A DNA stretch of 64,000 nucleotides from Trachythela sp. YZ-2020 (lineage: Eukaryota > Cnidaria > Anthozoa > Malacalcyonacea > Clavulariidae), in NCBI GenBank assembly GCA_016169945.1, contig JADLSH010000036.1:558001-622000 (forward strand), written 5' to 3'. A model generated the notes under the pieces. It ran no database searches and had not been told where the DNA came from. It worked only from the letters and a program-made list of their open reading frames with translations. The position numbers and the translations under genes were made by a program. Every line of letters begins with the position of its first letter. Position 1 is the first letter of the stretch. Shown piece after piece: positions 1 through 12,439 of this stretch.

Positions 1-14
1 GTATCAAACTGCGC

Positions 15-305
15 GTGACAAGCTTTATTTACCAACTACACATTTTCGTAGTTTATATACTGCTTCGTCTGCTGGGCGATAAAAATTATGAAAAAGTGTG
101 TGAGGCAGTGTCTAAAGTTGAAAAGAGTTATGATCGTAAAACCCGCGACGCAAGACCGACAGGAACCATGTTCCCGACGAGAACTGGACGTTTCTCATCG
201 ACTACGCTCAGGTGCTTTTACTGTCATAGGCCAGGACATTTTAAAGCAAATTGTAATAAGATGAAGAGCGATTTAAAAGCAAAGGATACAAAGGAAAATA
301 AGTAA
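15..305 (+). pseudogene. Gag-like zinc-knuckle fragment of a retroelement
   Basis: A 96-codon ORF ends in one CCHC zinc knuckle, CFYCHRPGHFKANC, followed by a Lys-rich tail. Retroelement Gag proteins use such knuckles to bind template RNA. The N-terminal half has no recognisable domain, and the window edge may cut the ORF. A reverse-transcriptase region follows on the same strand within 0.3-1 kb, so I read both as parts of one degraded element. The knuckle call is firm. The element class is inference. Confidence 0.6.
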
Positions 306-599
306 AGAACAAAATATCACAATAATAATAATAAATAAAATTTTAAAAAAAAAGTGTGCACTACAAGAACTCGAAATTAGTAGACTAATCTAACAAGCCA
401 AATATGTTAACGGATGAAAATATTTATTAAAAATTTCCTGCTATTATTGTTTCTGTGTATATACTAGGTTGTGCTGCATGTCAGGAACTTCTGTACTGTC
501 AGGAACTGGGTCTGAGCTGTTATCTCTCTGCTGGCTTGTCGGGGTTTTCCCTGAAAACTGTTTTTGTGCTTTGCAGAACCATAGATTTTGGCCTTGGGA

Positions 600-2084
600 A
601 GTTGATAAAAATTTTGACGCGCAAATGTCTATGGAGATCATCAAGAATGACATCAAGTGGGTAAACATTCATGGGGACCCCGTCACTCTTGGCGGAGAGA
701 TGACAGCCAATGCTCATTTAGAAAAAATTATACCCCAAGTTGAGGCTGGGGAATGTATTGGAGACATTGAGAAGTTAAACTTTCGGGACCCAGATAGTTT
801 CTCTGCGGTAACATTGGTTATTGGGAAGAAATTGCAGCTATTAATCCTTCCGCTGAGCAACATGATAAAGTCCTTGGATGGATAAGACATAAGGTTTCTA
901 CCAATCCTTTTTCCAAACACTTCACGGGCTAATTTAAGGGGATCAGCTACGATTCTGATCGTTCCCCTCCGATTGTCCTAAAAAACAATGTAACATGCAA
1001 GCCATTTCGAGAGTTTGTCGGAAAGACTTTGCTAGATCGACTAGCAACTGGTGCTATTTCTCTGGTTGGGAAAGTTGGTGTTGTTCCCCCTCCGTCTCTG
1101 ATCATGCCCCTCACGATCGAACCGGCAAAACCCAGATTGTGCTATGATGCTCGATACCTAAATCTCTGGATGAAGGATCAACCATTTACTCTGGATAAGT
1201 TAAAGGATATTCCTCGTTGTGTTTATAAAGATAGCTATCAAACCGTGTTAGATGATAAGTCAGGCTATGATCACATTTTATTGAATGCTCAGAGTCGGAC
1301 TTATTTCGGTTTTCAATGGGGAGGCTGGTATTTTACATCTAATACCCTACCTTTTGGATGGAAAATCTCCCCATACATTTATCATACTACAGGGCTTATG
1401 GCCAGTCACTATTTTCGCTCCCATGGAATCCTGACGACAGATATAATGGTCAAATGCAGATTGCACTTGATAAAGGACAATACGCAGATTTACCAACTTG
1501 GGATGAACGGAGGTATGCTGCAGCCCGATCCACCGTTTTTGCGGTTGTATACTATCTTGTACTGCTAGGTCACTGTCTGAGCTTGTCTAAGTCCATCCTC
1601 ATACCACGCCAGGTGGTGCCATATTTGGAATTCCTCGCAGATTCTTCGAAGGAAGTTTTTCACCTTATACCGGAGAAAAAGGCAAAGTTCCTACAGCTTA
1701 TTCGACAAACTTTGGGAAGTGCGTTTGTTAGCGTAAAAACCCTACAACGTATCGTGGGCAAATTTATCTCTTTCTCTGGCTGTGCCGGCGGCCAGATTGC
1801 TCACCAGAGTGACGAACAGTGCCATATCTCGGAGTCAGCGTAATTTGAAGCCAATTCCAGTCCAGGGCCCCCTTAGAGACGAGGTTTCCCACTGGTTGAC
1901 GACAGTTTTAGAGACGACATACTGCGTTGTACTACATGCAATTGGCGAAAGTACTGAACTCAGATGGCGCGTCACGGGATACCTGCAATTAATTACAGGC
2001 AAGACATTAATTAACTTAAACGTTTTGTTTGTGCTTTCCCTACTGCAAACGGGGGAAAAGCGCCCTAACGAGGAATCGTCATGA
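600..2084 (+). pseudogene. Degraded reverse transcriptase (DIRS/Ngaro-like pol remnant)
   Basis: Several frames carry pieces of one reverse transcriptase. An upstream conserved stretch runs from about 600 to 1020. The fingers/palm follow from 1029, with RLCYDARYLN, LDDKSGYDHI, YFGFQWGGWYF and TLPFGWKISP. Thumb and connection sequence lies in another frame (1440-1843), with an RNase H-like start at 1850-2084. Palm motif order is correct. The polymerase active-site block is damaged: reading passes from SHGI to a bare DD in another frame at about 1420-1440, so the residues before the aspartates are missing. Style of the motifs suggests a DIRS/Ngaro-type element, but no tyrosine recombinase is visible. 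No copy-length ORF survives. Confidence 0.72.
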
Positions 2085-2257
2085 ACGATATGCTGTGAGC
2101 CTCGCGTTGTTGAGTTAAGGTTCGGGGTGATGTTTGGGGGTGTAAGGATTGGGGGTATTTCTAACGAAATAAGATGAAGGGTAAAGGGTTTGCTGATGTT
2201 GATGTGGATGTGCGTATATATTACTTGAACACAGGGTAAAGAACGCTGATCTATATC

Positions 2258-2620
2258 TTTCCCATACCTTAATTGAACTGAGCATGAATGAGAGTGTTAT
2301 GAAATAGAATACTATTCATAACACTCGTAATTATATGCGAATATGAAAGTAAGGATAATAGTTAATTACTTATGATTAGAAATGCATATACATGCAAATA
2401 ATGATACGAGAGGGCTATAAAAGGCGAAATCTACGGCCAAAAGCACCATTCTAACTTAGTTCTCCAGCGGATAAAGCAGTGGCTAAACGGCCCACACACC
2501 CACCCAGAAAATCACGTGGGTCGTACTTCAGCCACTGCTCTGAGCCAAGCTTTCCCATATATTTCCCATACCTTAATTGAACTGAGCATGAATGAGAGTG
2601 TTATGAAATAGAATACTATT
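2258..2620. repeat. Exact 59-bp direct repeats with an internal hairpin
   Basis: The same 59 bases occur at 2258-2316 and 2562-2620, 245 bp apart, with no mismatch that I can see. In the first copy the repeat runs into an inverted arm: the 12-mer at 2292-2303 pairs with 2315-2326 across 11 nt. The spacer holds another inverted pair, AGCAGTGGCT and AGCCACTGCT (about 2477-2540). These may be terminal repeats of a small element or of the retroelement to the left. No coding potential is seen. Confidence 0.7.
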
Positions 2621-5600
2621 TTAAACATTGTTTAGTCTTTATTGGGAATGCAAAACAAATCTAACATGGTGCATGCCCCTATTTTGCGTGCTTCAATTAC
2701 GCACAACTTCGCCTGAAGGCTGTGAAAACTTTTCAATTCGGTGATTCAGTATATAAGTGTCATGTCGAACAATGGTTGTATTATCCATTAAGATCTATTA
2801 ACCACCTCAGGTCGTCGACGTCAAATTAATTAAGACATGCATAATATCCAGCGCCGTCCAGATGGATGCAGCTGGTCTATATATGTTAAAATTTTTAAAC
2901 AGTATTATCCATAAAAGAAATAATACTCTCTGTAAAGGAAAAACAACAGTCAAGTTAAAGTAGGACAGATCGACTTTCTGTCTTTTGAATGATTATTATT
3001 CAAGCACATTCAGGTAATATAGTGCTTAAATTTCTACGTCTGAACCTTTGCTTTTAACGCGCGCAATTTCTAAACTGGAAAAAGCCGTATGAATACATTA
3101 TACATTTTATTTCTTCAAAAGATATTTTTAAATTCGACATAAAATAGCTTTCAATTTCCTGTTTGTTAAGTCCCGCACAAAGCGCGTGCGCGCACTTGCA
3201 CAATACAAGCTCATGTCTTTATAGTTGCTGAATGTGAATAAAACCACGAAAATTGCGTAAAAGTCTTCTATTCCACAAATTTTTAAATCATCAAATATAT
3301 TAGCAAAACGTTTTTTAGTGACAACAAAAAAGCGAACTCCTTTGCAGAAATACAACGGGTGTGTTTTCATCTTTAATCTTAGTATTTACTGGGCATCAGG
3401 GCGTTTTGAAACTTGTACCCAAGAAGCTATATAAGTGACCTTACATATAATATTATTTGAATATTAGCTTAATTGTTTACTATTAATATCAGCCAATTTG
3501 TTTCATTTACTGAAATGGAGAATTTATCAAAAGTTGATGGCGGCAAATTATTACAGAATCACTATATATACGAGAAAGTTTGAACCAGCTATTCGTTTTC
3601 AAAAACGTTTCAAGTGGACTTGGTAAAAATATTCCTTTGCATGGAAACGAGGCTTGAATTTCTGCTGTGATAAAAATTGGGAATTCCTAAAATGTGTCTA
3701 TTTTTGAATTCATTTGCTCAATTTGTGTCTGAAAATTAAATAATTTTATGCCGTTCGGGCTCTACAGTAGTCAGTTGTTGATCATGCATTAAAAAAAACA
3801 CGAAATGTTGTGGCGGGTAAATTTTTAGGAAAGTTGTATTTTCATCTGCAAAGTTCGAGCGTAAAATCATGATTTTTTTCAATATTTTTACATCCTCTTC
3901 ACATTTTAACTTAGCTGAAGGCGGTGAAAGCGTTTGAATTTGATCATTCAGTATATAAATGTGTTGTCTAAAAGATGGTAAAAATCTCTATCCAAATCTA
4001 TTTACCACATTTTCCGCTTGAGCATGCGCCATAATTCAAATTGCCATATAAATAGAAGCATAACGGCCAGTCACGTCCAGACGCGTGCAGCTGGCCTTTA
4101 TGTGTGGAATAATATTATCCATAAAAGAAATATAATACGTTCTATAAAGGAAGCTCAACAACCAAATTAAGGTAGGAAAAAAATTGGAATTTGGCTTTTG
4201 CAATATTTTTCTTAATTTCAAACACATTCTAGTGATATAGCGTTAAAGTTGCATGAAATGTCAGTCTGAATCTTTGCGTTAACGCGCGCAACGTCTCTAT
4301 ATAGTTTGTAATAGCAGTGCATGTATATACACACATATGCACATTATAGCACAGAGTGATTAGGCTGTACGTAAACTATTAAATTCCACGCAGTTAAAAA
4401 TTCTTATAAAATTATGTCTTTAAAAACACAGACACGATGCAAAATTTTAAACATTGTGCTACAGCTGTGTTTTAGTAATTTGACTTTATATAGATTTATC
4501 ATTATAAAAATATATCACGATGATACACACAGTGGTGTAGAAGCTATAGGGGGGCGCTTGGGGGCTTAGCTCTCCTTGCTCAAGCTATGGGAGGCTGAGT
4601 CCCCTTTCTTTTTTGCAAGAATGCTTGAGAATATATACAATATTTTCCATTATTTTCATTCTCCAAGCATCACTTACAACTATTTCAGGCATGAATATCG
4701 TATAAAAACATGTTATCATGGGATTGGGGGTAACATGCTCGTTTAGAGAGCCCCCCTACTTGTGAATTTAGTTTACAGCACTCGATACACACAAACTCAT
4801 TACATTACTCAGAACTCTGCCTTTTTAAATATAAGTTGAGTCGGCCAGTCGGGGGGCGGATAATTTGTCTATTTTGGACTTCGTGCAGTTTCTTTTGTTG
4901 GGAAATTAAATTGTCCTTCTACTGTTCAAGGCGTGTAGTTGCGTTTAGATGAGCAAAAAGTGTGACTCAAAATTTTTTGAAACATTTGAATAAAGAAAAC
5001 ACTGTCAGTTGAATTTTTCGAAGAATTTTATTTGTATCTTCTCGTGAGTAAACGGGTGATTATTGCTTAGTAATATTGTATATATAATAATGTTGTTTCA
5101 TTTTTATTGGGAATGGAGTGGAAAAGAAATCTAAAATAGTGGACCATATTCGTATTTTGCGTGCTTCAATTACGAAAAACGTTGACTGAAGGCGGTGAAT
5201 ACTTTTGAAATTGCAGGTGATTGAGTATATAATTAAGCATTTAGATCTATTAACCACTTCAGGCCGTCAAATTAGAGGACATGCAAAATATCCAGCCAAG
5301 TCCAGATGGATGCGTCTGGTCTATATATGTTTAAAACTTTTAAATAATATCCTTAAGAGAAATAATATACTTTCTATAAAGAAAGAACAACAGCCATTCT
5401 GGTTCTTGAATGATATTTAGTTTTAAACATATTCAAGAAATATAGTATTAAATTTTGTTCGCCTGAACCTTTGCTTTTCACTCGCCCAACTTGTGATATA
5501 TTTCTTCAGAAGATATTTTTAAATTCGACATAAAACACATTTCAAATTATTCAGTTTTGCTATGTCCCAATACAAGCCCCATCTCTTTAGTTGTTGAATG

Positions 5601-5770
5601 TGAAGAAAACCACGAAAATTGCGTAAAACGTTTCTATGCCACAAATTTTAGCTCAACAAATATATCAGGAGCAATATGTTTTTTCAGTGAAGAGGAGCGA
5701 ACCTTATTGTCAAATACAACATCAGTGTGTTGTTATCTTTATTCTTAGCTTTTACTGCTTCTGGAGTTTT
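2621..5770. repeat. Tandem array of diverged ~1.2-kb repeat units
   Basis: A landmark, ATTCAGTATATAA and variants, recurs at about 2743, 3943 and 5217, that is every 1.20-1.27 kb. Around each copy lie the same neighbours in order: a GCTTCAATTACG/AAGGCGGTGAA block, ATCTATTAACCAC, GTCCAGATGGATGC, a CTATAAAGGAA block, and (in the first and third) AACCACGAAAATTGCGTAAAA. Identity is patchy, with indels. No unit has a long ORF. Two short ORFs over the array (3128-3370 minus, 5557-5748 plus) are not conserved in frame and look accidental. A further copy lies near 20.6-22.8 kb. Confidence 0.6.
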
Positions 5771-5838
5771 TTTAAAACATATATTTTTAACATCAATATT
5801 TTGACAGTGCATGCATGTGTACATGCAGTCCTATATTT

Positions 5839-7840
5839 AGGCCTGCTCTGGGATCTTAACTCGCCTTAACTCGCCGCGAGATAATGCGAGTTAAGGCGAG
5901 TTTAGGCGATTTAAGAAAAAACACAACTTTTAGGTAATGCGCTTTAAGGTGTTTTAGGGCGATTTAAGGCGATTTAAGACAAAATACATGGTAATTAAAT
6001 ATGCAAGTATAGCACTTTAAGCAAAATACAGTAATAATACATAATTAATAGTGCATAGTACATGTATTTTGAAAGAGCACCACTGCCCCACCCACACCCC
6101 CAGGGGGTCTGGTAGACTGTCATGTAAACAAGACCTAGTTGAAACTTATTATTAATTTGCTTGTTATTTTGCCGTATTACTAATTTTAAGGTTATAACAC
6201 CAAATTGCTGCAATTAATACAATGAAGAACATAAACCTGTATATAATAACATGTATTTTTAAATTGAATTGCATACTAATACATATTACTAAGTTCAGGC
6301 CTGGAACCACAATCAATTGGAAATCTAAAAAATCAGGGTTGTGGCTGGAATGTAGGAACGAGAAGTTTTAGTGCACCCCATGGGGTTGCTAGCCTATATT
6401 TTGAGAATTTCCAAATGCATGAATGCCTTGTCAATATCTTGGAAATTCCAAGGGTACAGAATATATTAAAACTGTGATCATGCAATATGATGCATGTTCC
6501 AATGTGGCAATACATTTGTACATTATAGTTTAATATTCAAACGAATTTACTATTTACATTTATATGTGTTAAACTTACCAAATAAGCTTGATTTACGTTG
6601 CGAATATAGTATTTCATTTCCATGTGTTTATTTAATAACTAAAACTTAACATTGATTAGTATCATCAATTGCCCTCGATATATAAAGTGCAGTATTTACA
6701 AAAATTACTAATGTTAAAATTTAGTTTATATAAAGTTTCATAGAGTTGAATAATATATTTCCGCTGGATAGCCTGAGAGAAGGCTGCTTTCTCCGCAGTC
6801 GCTAACATGAAGTATTTAACTGAATTCGTGAAAATGCCAGGTTTTGGTATCGACCCAAGGTCGTACGCTAAAAATGTTGAACGTAATGAACGATCATGGA
6901 TCTTTATAGCCTGCTCAGCAGACGATATGAACCGGACAATGCTGACTATAAAAGTTGACTTGGATCATGCTGTGGTTTATCAATTTATGTAAGTTTCACT
7001 GTTGATATAAAATATTAAATGTTGTCCACTACTGGCACTGCAATTCAGCACTTGTAAAACAAAACAATTTATGAATTGTTCTGGAAGTTCATGTCACAAT
7101 ATTGGTATATTAATTACACTTATGGAAATAGATAAAATGTTGAAAACAGACTGATTCTTGTTTGAATATAGGGGTTCCTAACTTCATACAGTATGTCATA
7201 TTATATAACTACATGCTTGATAGTATGTAACTTATGCACCAATCATTGGAAAGTTCCGCACCCCCCTATATATCCCTAAATAGCGGGGATATATTTGCAG
7301 ATTAGCCTATCTGTTATGCCTGGGTACTCGGACATTAGACAGCATGTTTGGCCTCCAAAGATCAAAATTGTCGAAATTTTAGAATTTAGTTTGTTGAATT
7401 TTAAAAGCAATTATTACTTTAGTCATGTTTAGACTAGTAAGAAGGTCATGTATAGCAGGGGATTATAATGATTTAGGACACAACCTTTATCTAATGCCCC
7501 GCTGTTCCCGGGTACGGGGGTGCAGGGCTTTCCAATGACTAGTGCATTACTGTGTTTCGGCTATAATCAATAAGCATGTAACTTCCCGTGTTTTGCCTAA
7601 GCTCCCTCTCTCCAGCAAGCCCCCTCGGATAAGACCCCTGCTAATCTTATCTGAAATAAACAACCAGAACCCCCCTCTCCTGGGGAAAGGGTGTTTACAA
7701 TGTATATAGTATTTACTATTTTCAGCATTTTAATTTGGTTGGCGAGTTTAGGTGATTTAGTGCGAGTTTAAGCGATTTAAGAGAATCTTTGCCAATTTTT
7801 ATCCGCGATTTAAGGCGAGTTAAGATCCCAGAGCAGGCCT
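5839..7840. mobile_element. 2.0-kb DNA transposon with 31-bp TIRs
   Basis: The 31 bp at 5839-5869 (AGGCCTGCTCTGGGATC...) are repeated exactly, inverted, at 7810-7840. The 7 bases TATATTT flank both ends (5832-5838 and 7841-7847) and look like a target-site duplication. Subterminal DNA on both sides holds many short GCGAGTTTA/GCGATTTAAG motifs in both orientations, as seen in hAT and P-like elements, where transposase binds subterminal sites. No transposase is visible, so it is probably non-autonomous. Duplication length (7, possibly a decayed 8) suggests hAT or P type but does not prove it. Confidence 0.8.
6807..6992 (+). CDS. Exon-like ORF inside the 2-kb TIR element
   Basis: A 61-codon ORF starts at an ATG just after a CT-rich leader ending in CGCTAAC. 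It encodes a mildly charged peptide with MPGFGIDPRSYAKN and CSADDMNRTMLT. Its last codon abuts a good 5' splice-site match, ATGTAAGTTT, so the true exon may end at about 6989 and continue further right. I do not recognise the family. It could be a host exon captured by the element or the first exon of a lost element gene. The rest of the element (7000-7800) shows no partner exon that I can defend. Confidence 0.35.
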   Translation: MKYLTEFVKMPGFGIDPRSYAKNVERNERSWIFIACSADDMNRTMLTIKVDLDHAVVYQFM

Positions 7841-8772
7841 TATATTTAATCTCGATTAATTCACAAAAATAGCAAAAACATATACATGAACGTATAATTG
7901 GAATATAGAACAACATTTCAACATTTATTGAATTAGCACGACGTGTATAAATGTATCTCATGTAAAGTGTGTAGTAAAATAATCGCGCGCAGCGGTTAAA
8001 GTAGCATTATACGCTGACCACTGAACGAAAATAACTACTAAGATAATACTATCAAAGAGCAAAAAAAATAAAAAATAAAACCTAATAGCTACTTTCATCC
8101 TGTGCCATAGGACGAGTTATCAAGTTCTTTAAAAGGTCTCTTATATAGGAAATATAATAATACGACATCAATATACACTAATTTCACGACGCGTTTTTAT
8201 GGAAAATATTAAAAGGCCATGCCATGCTATGCCATGCCATGCCATGCCATGGCCAATGCCATGCAATGCCATGGCCAATGCCATGCAATGCAATGCAATT
8301 GTCAATGCAGAATAAACAATTTGAATATTTATGAACTACTGGGAAGAAGGCGAATATTTACTGAAACAATACTCCAAGTATTTTGGTTTCATGCAAACAT
8401 CAATGAAATATGCTAGTCTAGTCCATGAAATTGAGGATATTTACAGTGATATTAAAATATAACTCACTTGACCAACTCTTCATCTAAGCTTTTAAGCCTT
8501 ATTTTCGTCTGCGTTTTGTTTCCCCCTCGATAGCTTTTCGATCAGAGAGCGGGTAGCAAGACTATACGAGCAGTATTACATTTTAAACAGATTGATTTCA
8601 TGCATGTCCGGGATTTCAGGATCATCATTAATTTATATATTAGCGACAGTTTACGGACTTCTTTACGAACAAAAATACACTAAAGTTGATTTATTGTGCA
8701 TTGGTTTATCCGTATCTTACTTATGGGAACCTAATATAGGGAAACACATACCCAACAAAGCTACAAAAGATA
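7841..8772. repeat. Non-coding stretch with a CCATG-rich microsatellite
   Basis: Most of this stretch shows nothing I can name. At 8216-8300 lies a short-period array of CCATG/CAATG words, partly self-complementary (CCATGGCC). It creates a spurious Met/Pro/Cys/His-rich ORF. From about 8590 onward the sequence may already belong to the degraded LINE that is clear from 8773. Confidence 0.6.
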
Positions 8773-9079
8773 TTGAATATACAGAAAAAAATCGTTGAAC
8801 CATTATTTCTTAACTTAAAGATCTTAAATATTTTTAAGATAAATGATTTCATAAGTATAGTCTGTTCATGTACCGTTTCAAACATTGCAAACATTTACCT
8901 GAAATATTTAATGATTACTTTACACAGAATAATGAAATACATCATTTATTATACTCGAAACTCAAATAAATTGCATGTTAATTATATGAGATCTAATTAT
9001 ACAAAACACACTATCGTTAATAAGGGAGTTGAAATATGGAATACCCTTGATAATGAAATAAGCAATAGTACATCACACT
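8773..9079 (+). pseudogene. C-terminal end of a CR1/L2-like LINE reverse transcriptase
   Basis: The frame reads EPLFLNLKILNIFKIND, then YTRNSNKLHVNYMRSNYT, then VNKGVEIWNTLDNEI. This is the characteristic end of CR1/L2-type reverse transcriptases (xxYxTRxxxxL...GxxxWNxLPxxI). It is truncated upstream. Downstream it is interrupted at 9079/9080 by the inverted repeat of the 9.65-kb element. A matching tail, TFKKKPKAFFLECPN then stop, resumes just beyond the other end of that element at about 18733-18780, one base out of frame. Confidence 0.75.
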
Positions 9080-9100
9080 CATGGCCAGAAATTCGCGACA

Positions 9101-9848
9101 CGCAACACCGCTCATGCGCAACTTCAACAAAACATGGCGCCCAACAATAACAAAGATTTAGCTTACGAATAATACAAAAATTAAAACAGAAAACTACCAA
9201 TATATAATTTCGAAAATGTGTGGCACAATCTCAGATGTACGCATATAAGCGATCACTTCAAACTACATTTCAGGTTTATATTCGTAAATAAAACCTGTCC
9301 AAATGGAATAGGCACTCTACGATAGTCTGCGTAATATTATTGCCTTACAAACCTTTGGAAAATGACGAAATTCTTGATATTTACGGTTCGCTAGCAAATT
9401 GCTCAGTATCGCTAGTCCATTTGTGTGGCTCGAACTGCAAAGTTGAACCCTTGTACAACATAATACTCCTTTGTTGTGACTACATCGACGTTGTTAGACC
9501 TGTCCATTTTGTTCATCCAAACTCGATGTTTTACACTTTAAACAGGATAACTTAGACATTTCGACTTAGGTAGTTCGAAGCAGATGTTGTGTTTCTTTAG
9601 CAATAAAATATTCGACTTTATCGTTCATAATATGTATCATCCAAGATATCAAATTAAAGCTCAGATCGCGGACTGTCTGAATATGTTGAATTTATGAGGC
9701 TGCAATCTTTTTGTTCAGCATAAGATGCAGTTGCATATTTACTTCCTGCAATAACTTCCTGCTACTTTATCACTTCCGGTTACTAAAAGCGCACTCGAGC
9801 GGGAAATTAGAATCCTTCTCTACATGTTTACACAGTTTCATAACAGCT
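9101..9848. other. 5' region of the transposon, no gene seen
   Basis: This lies between the left TIR and the transposase ATG. It should hold the promoter and leader. One short ORF (9340-9555) has no recognisable features. I see no clear second inverted copy of the TIR and no further gene. Confidence 0.5.
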
Positions 9849-11837
9849 ATGCCAAACGCTTTAGAAGTCTATTCCAAACGAAAATTTACACATAATATAA
9901 CTGTTGATAACCAGCATTCTTCAAGCTTCTTAACAAACTCCAGTTTCAAGCCTGAGGATATTGCCTTTACTATACATCTGCCGTTCGAATATTTGAGAAG
10001 TTGGTTCAAAGCGAAGCAAACCAGTTTGGTTGAATGGTCGTATGTACAAATATTAAATGGATTTATTAGCGAAAAATATGCAATCAAGATCCAGGATGAC
10101 TGTTTGAGGGTCGAGGAACTCTTACGGGTTAGTTGCTCAGCAGCGGCCCGGCAATTGGTGGGCAAATCTGGAAGACGTGGACAAGATTTGCTAAGGAAAG
10201 TAAAAAGTATTGCTGTGCAAAAAAAGAACTAGTAACAACTGCATCGGTTAATGACTTGCAAAACGAAGTAACACGACTCGAAAAGACTAATGCGTCGATT
10301 TTAACTCAACATAGTCGTTTACAGCTTAAATGTGAAGAAGCATCGTCATTGGTAGACAGACTACAACCAAAATTTGAGAAGGCCATGACAGATATAGAGA
10401 AACTGAAGCAAGAAAATGAAAGTCTGCACAACCTAATTGAAAAAATTTCTCCACAGAGAAAATTCGAAGACAGAGGAAAACCAATCTGCGATGTTGGAAA
10501 ACGCCAGCAAGAAGGGAAGCTCAGGACCTTGGAAACAAGAGTAGAACAGGCATTGTGGTTTACGGAGTCATTTGGATTGCATTTGGACACAGTCAAGCTA
10601 GTTGATGACTTTGGAAAACCTTACTCTCTTTCGTTTGAAGAAAAAGGAGGAAAATCATACAAAGATCTCCCAAGTGAACAGCAGCAGATTATCCAGCAGT
10701 ATTTGTTCATCATGGACAAATTTTGAATTGGTGAAGCAACCTACCATGAACTAACCTGTTGCCGAAGAGGGGATCAACTTTCCAAGTCTTACCTCATAAA
10801 ACAATGTAAAGAAGACCTCAACAAACTTTTCTGTATTGAAAGAACGCCAGGAGAAGCAAATGGGGCGGCACTTAACTTTATTGACGAGCTAACCATTGTG
10901 ATTGAAAAAATGGTGAGTGTACTACCAAAAATATTATGACTACATAATTTTTGCAGGTGCCTTGTTCTGCCCCATATTAGGTATGTGTATGTAGATTTCA
11001 ATAAGTTAATAACCCGCTAGAGAAGGTTACACAATGCACTATCCACTTCATTGCACATCTACTTCATTGACATGACTTTTCTTATAAAATACATTATTCA
11101 TATCCAATTTTTATATACCCCCAATTTTACTATAACCCACCCCCTCCCATATTGCAATGAATTTAACATGCTCAAATTTATTATTTCTAATAACCCGGGG
11201 TGGGCGGTTTCAAGAACCCACCCCAGGTGGAATATGGGTTATTAGAATCTTATAAATTTATTGTATGTTTAATTATTTACCACTTCCAAATTGATGTTAA
11301 TTGATGTTAACCAATAGCAATCTTCAATTTTTAGTTGGAGGATGATGAGAAACTGAGAGATTCAACCATCAAAGTAAAAATCAGTGGTGACGGGGCAAAG
11401 ATGACCAGACTGACAAATTTTGTGATTATCAGTTTCTCAATCTTAAATGCTGAAGACACTGTGATGTCATCAAAAGGTATTTCTTTACCCCTCCAGTGGT
11501 TTCAAAATAAGCTGTCGGCCATCGCATCCGACCGCAATTTTTCAATTTGTGACGGCTACTTTCTCTTTTCTTTATTATAAAGTAAATATAAATTCTGTAA
11601 TGGAAGGGTATCGCATCATTAAGACTAAATAATTTTCAATAGGTAATCATACAGTTGCTGTTATAAAAGGTCATGAAGACTATGATCTCTTGAAAGTTTC
11701 CTGTGCCAAAATTTTTGGTGACATCAATAAATTAGCAAGATCGGGCAAGATCAAAATTAAAGATAAGGATGTTGCCATCGAACTATTTCTTGGAGGAGAC
11801 TACAAGGTAACATTTCATGCATGAATTGGTAATGCAA

Positions 11838-11994
11838 AATTCGCCACTTTCAAAATATTTGGGATACTGGGCTCTGGGTAATCAGCATGAGATGTGATTG
11901 GTTGATGACTATTTTGGGGATGCCATCAACCAATCATAGCTCTTTCTGGTTACCCGATGGCCAATCTTCCCAGCATTTTGGAAACGGTCATATT
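11838..11994. mobile_element. Foldback MITE in a transposase intron
   Basis: About 157 bp form an imperfect palindrome in the intron 11807-12083. The outer words AATTCGCCACTTTCAAAAT and AATATGACCGTTTCCAAAAT face each other. The arms continue through GGGTAAxCAG and TGATTGGTTGATG. Being intronic, it would not break the protein. Confidence 0.55.
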
Positions 11995-12439
11995 GATTTA
12001 TTTTACTTATATTCATAAAACCCACTAAATTATTCTGACAAATTATCAGAAGTAGTCATACTTACCTTTATATTTTCTTTCAGTTTCTTTTGCTGATACT
12101 TGGTTTCAAAGGAGCCACCTCAGATTTTGCTTGCATTTGGTGCAAAATACACAAGTTATTAAGGTATTACATTTATATTAATTATTATTAATGAGTGTGA
12201 CATATCAGAAATGTTGTGTATCCAGCAGTATTTAGTTATATATATTTTTGTTATATACTAATTTAGATGGGATATGTCCAAAGCAATGGATTACTGGGAA
12301 AAGCATGATTGTCGTTCACTCAAGGACATCCAAGATTGTGCAATAAAGGGCCAATTTTCATGCCAACACCAACCGTTGCTTCAAATTAAGCTTGTAAATG
12401 TAGTATTGGATGAACTACATTTAATGCTTCGCGTCACAG

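Noticed and set aside
8219..8416. Met/Cys/His-rich small protein
   Set aside because: Direct translation of a CCATG microsatellite.
10724..10726. TGA as a selenocysteine codon
   Set aside because: No reason to expect Sec in a transposase and no SECIS element seen; a second lesion upstream favours decay.
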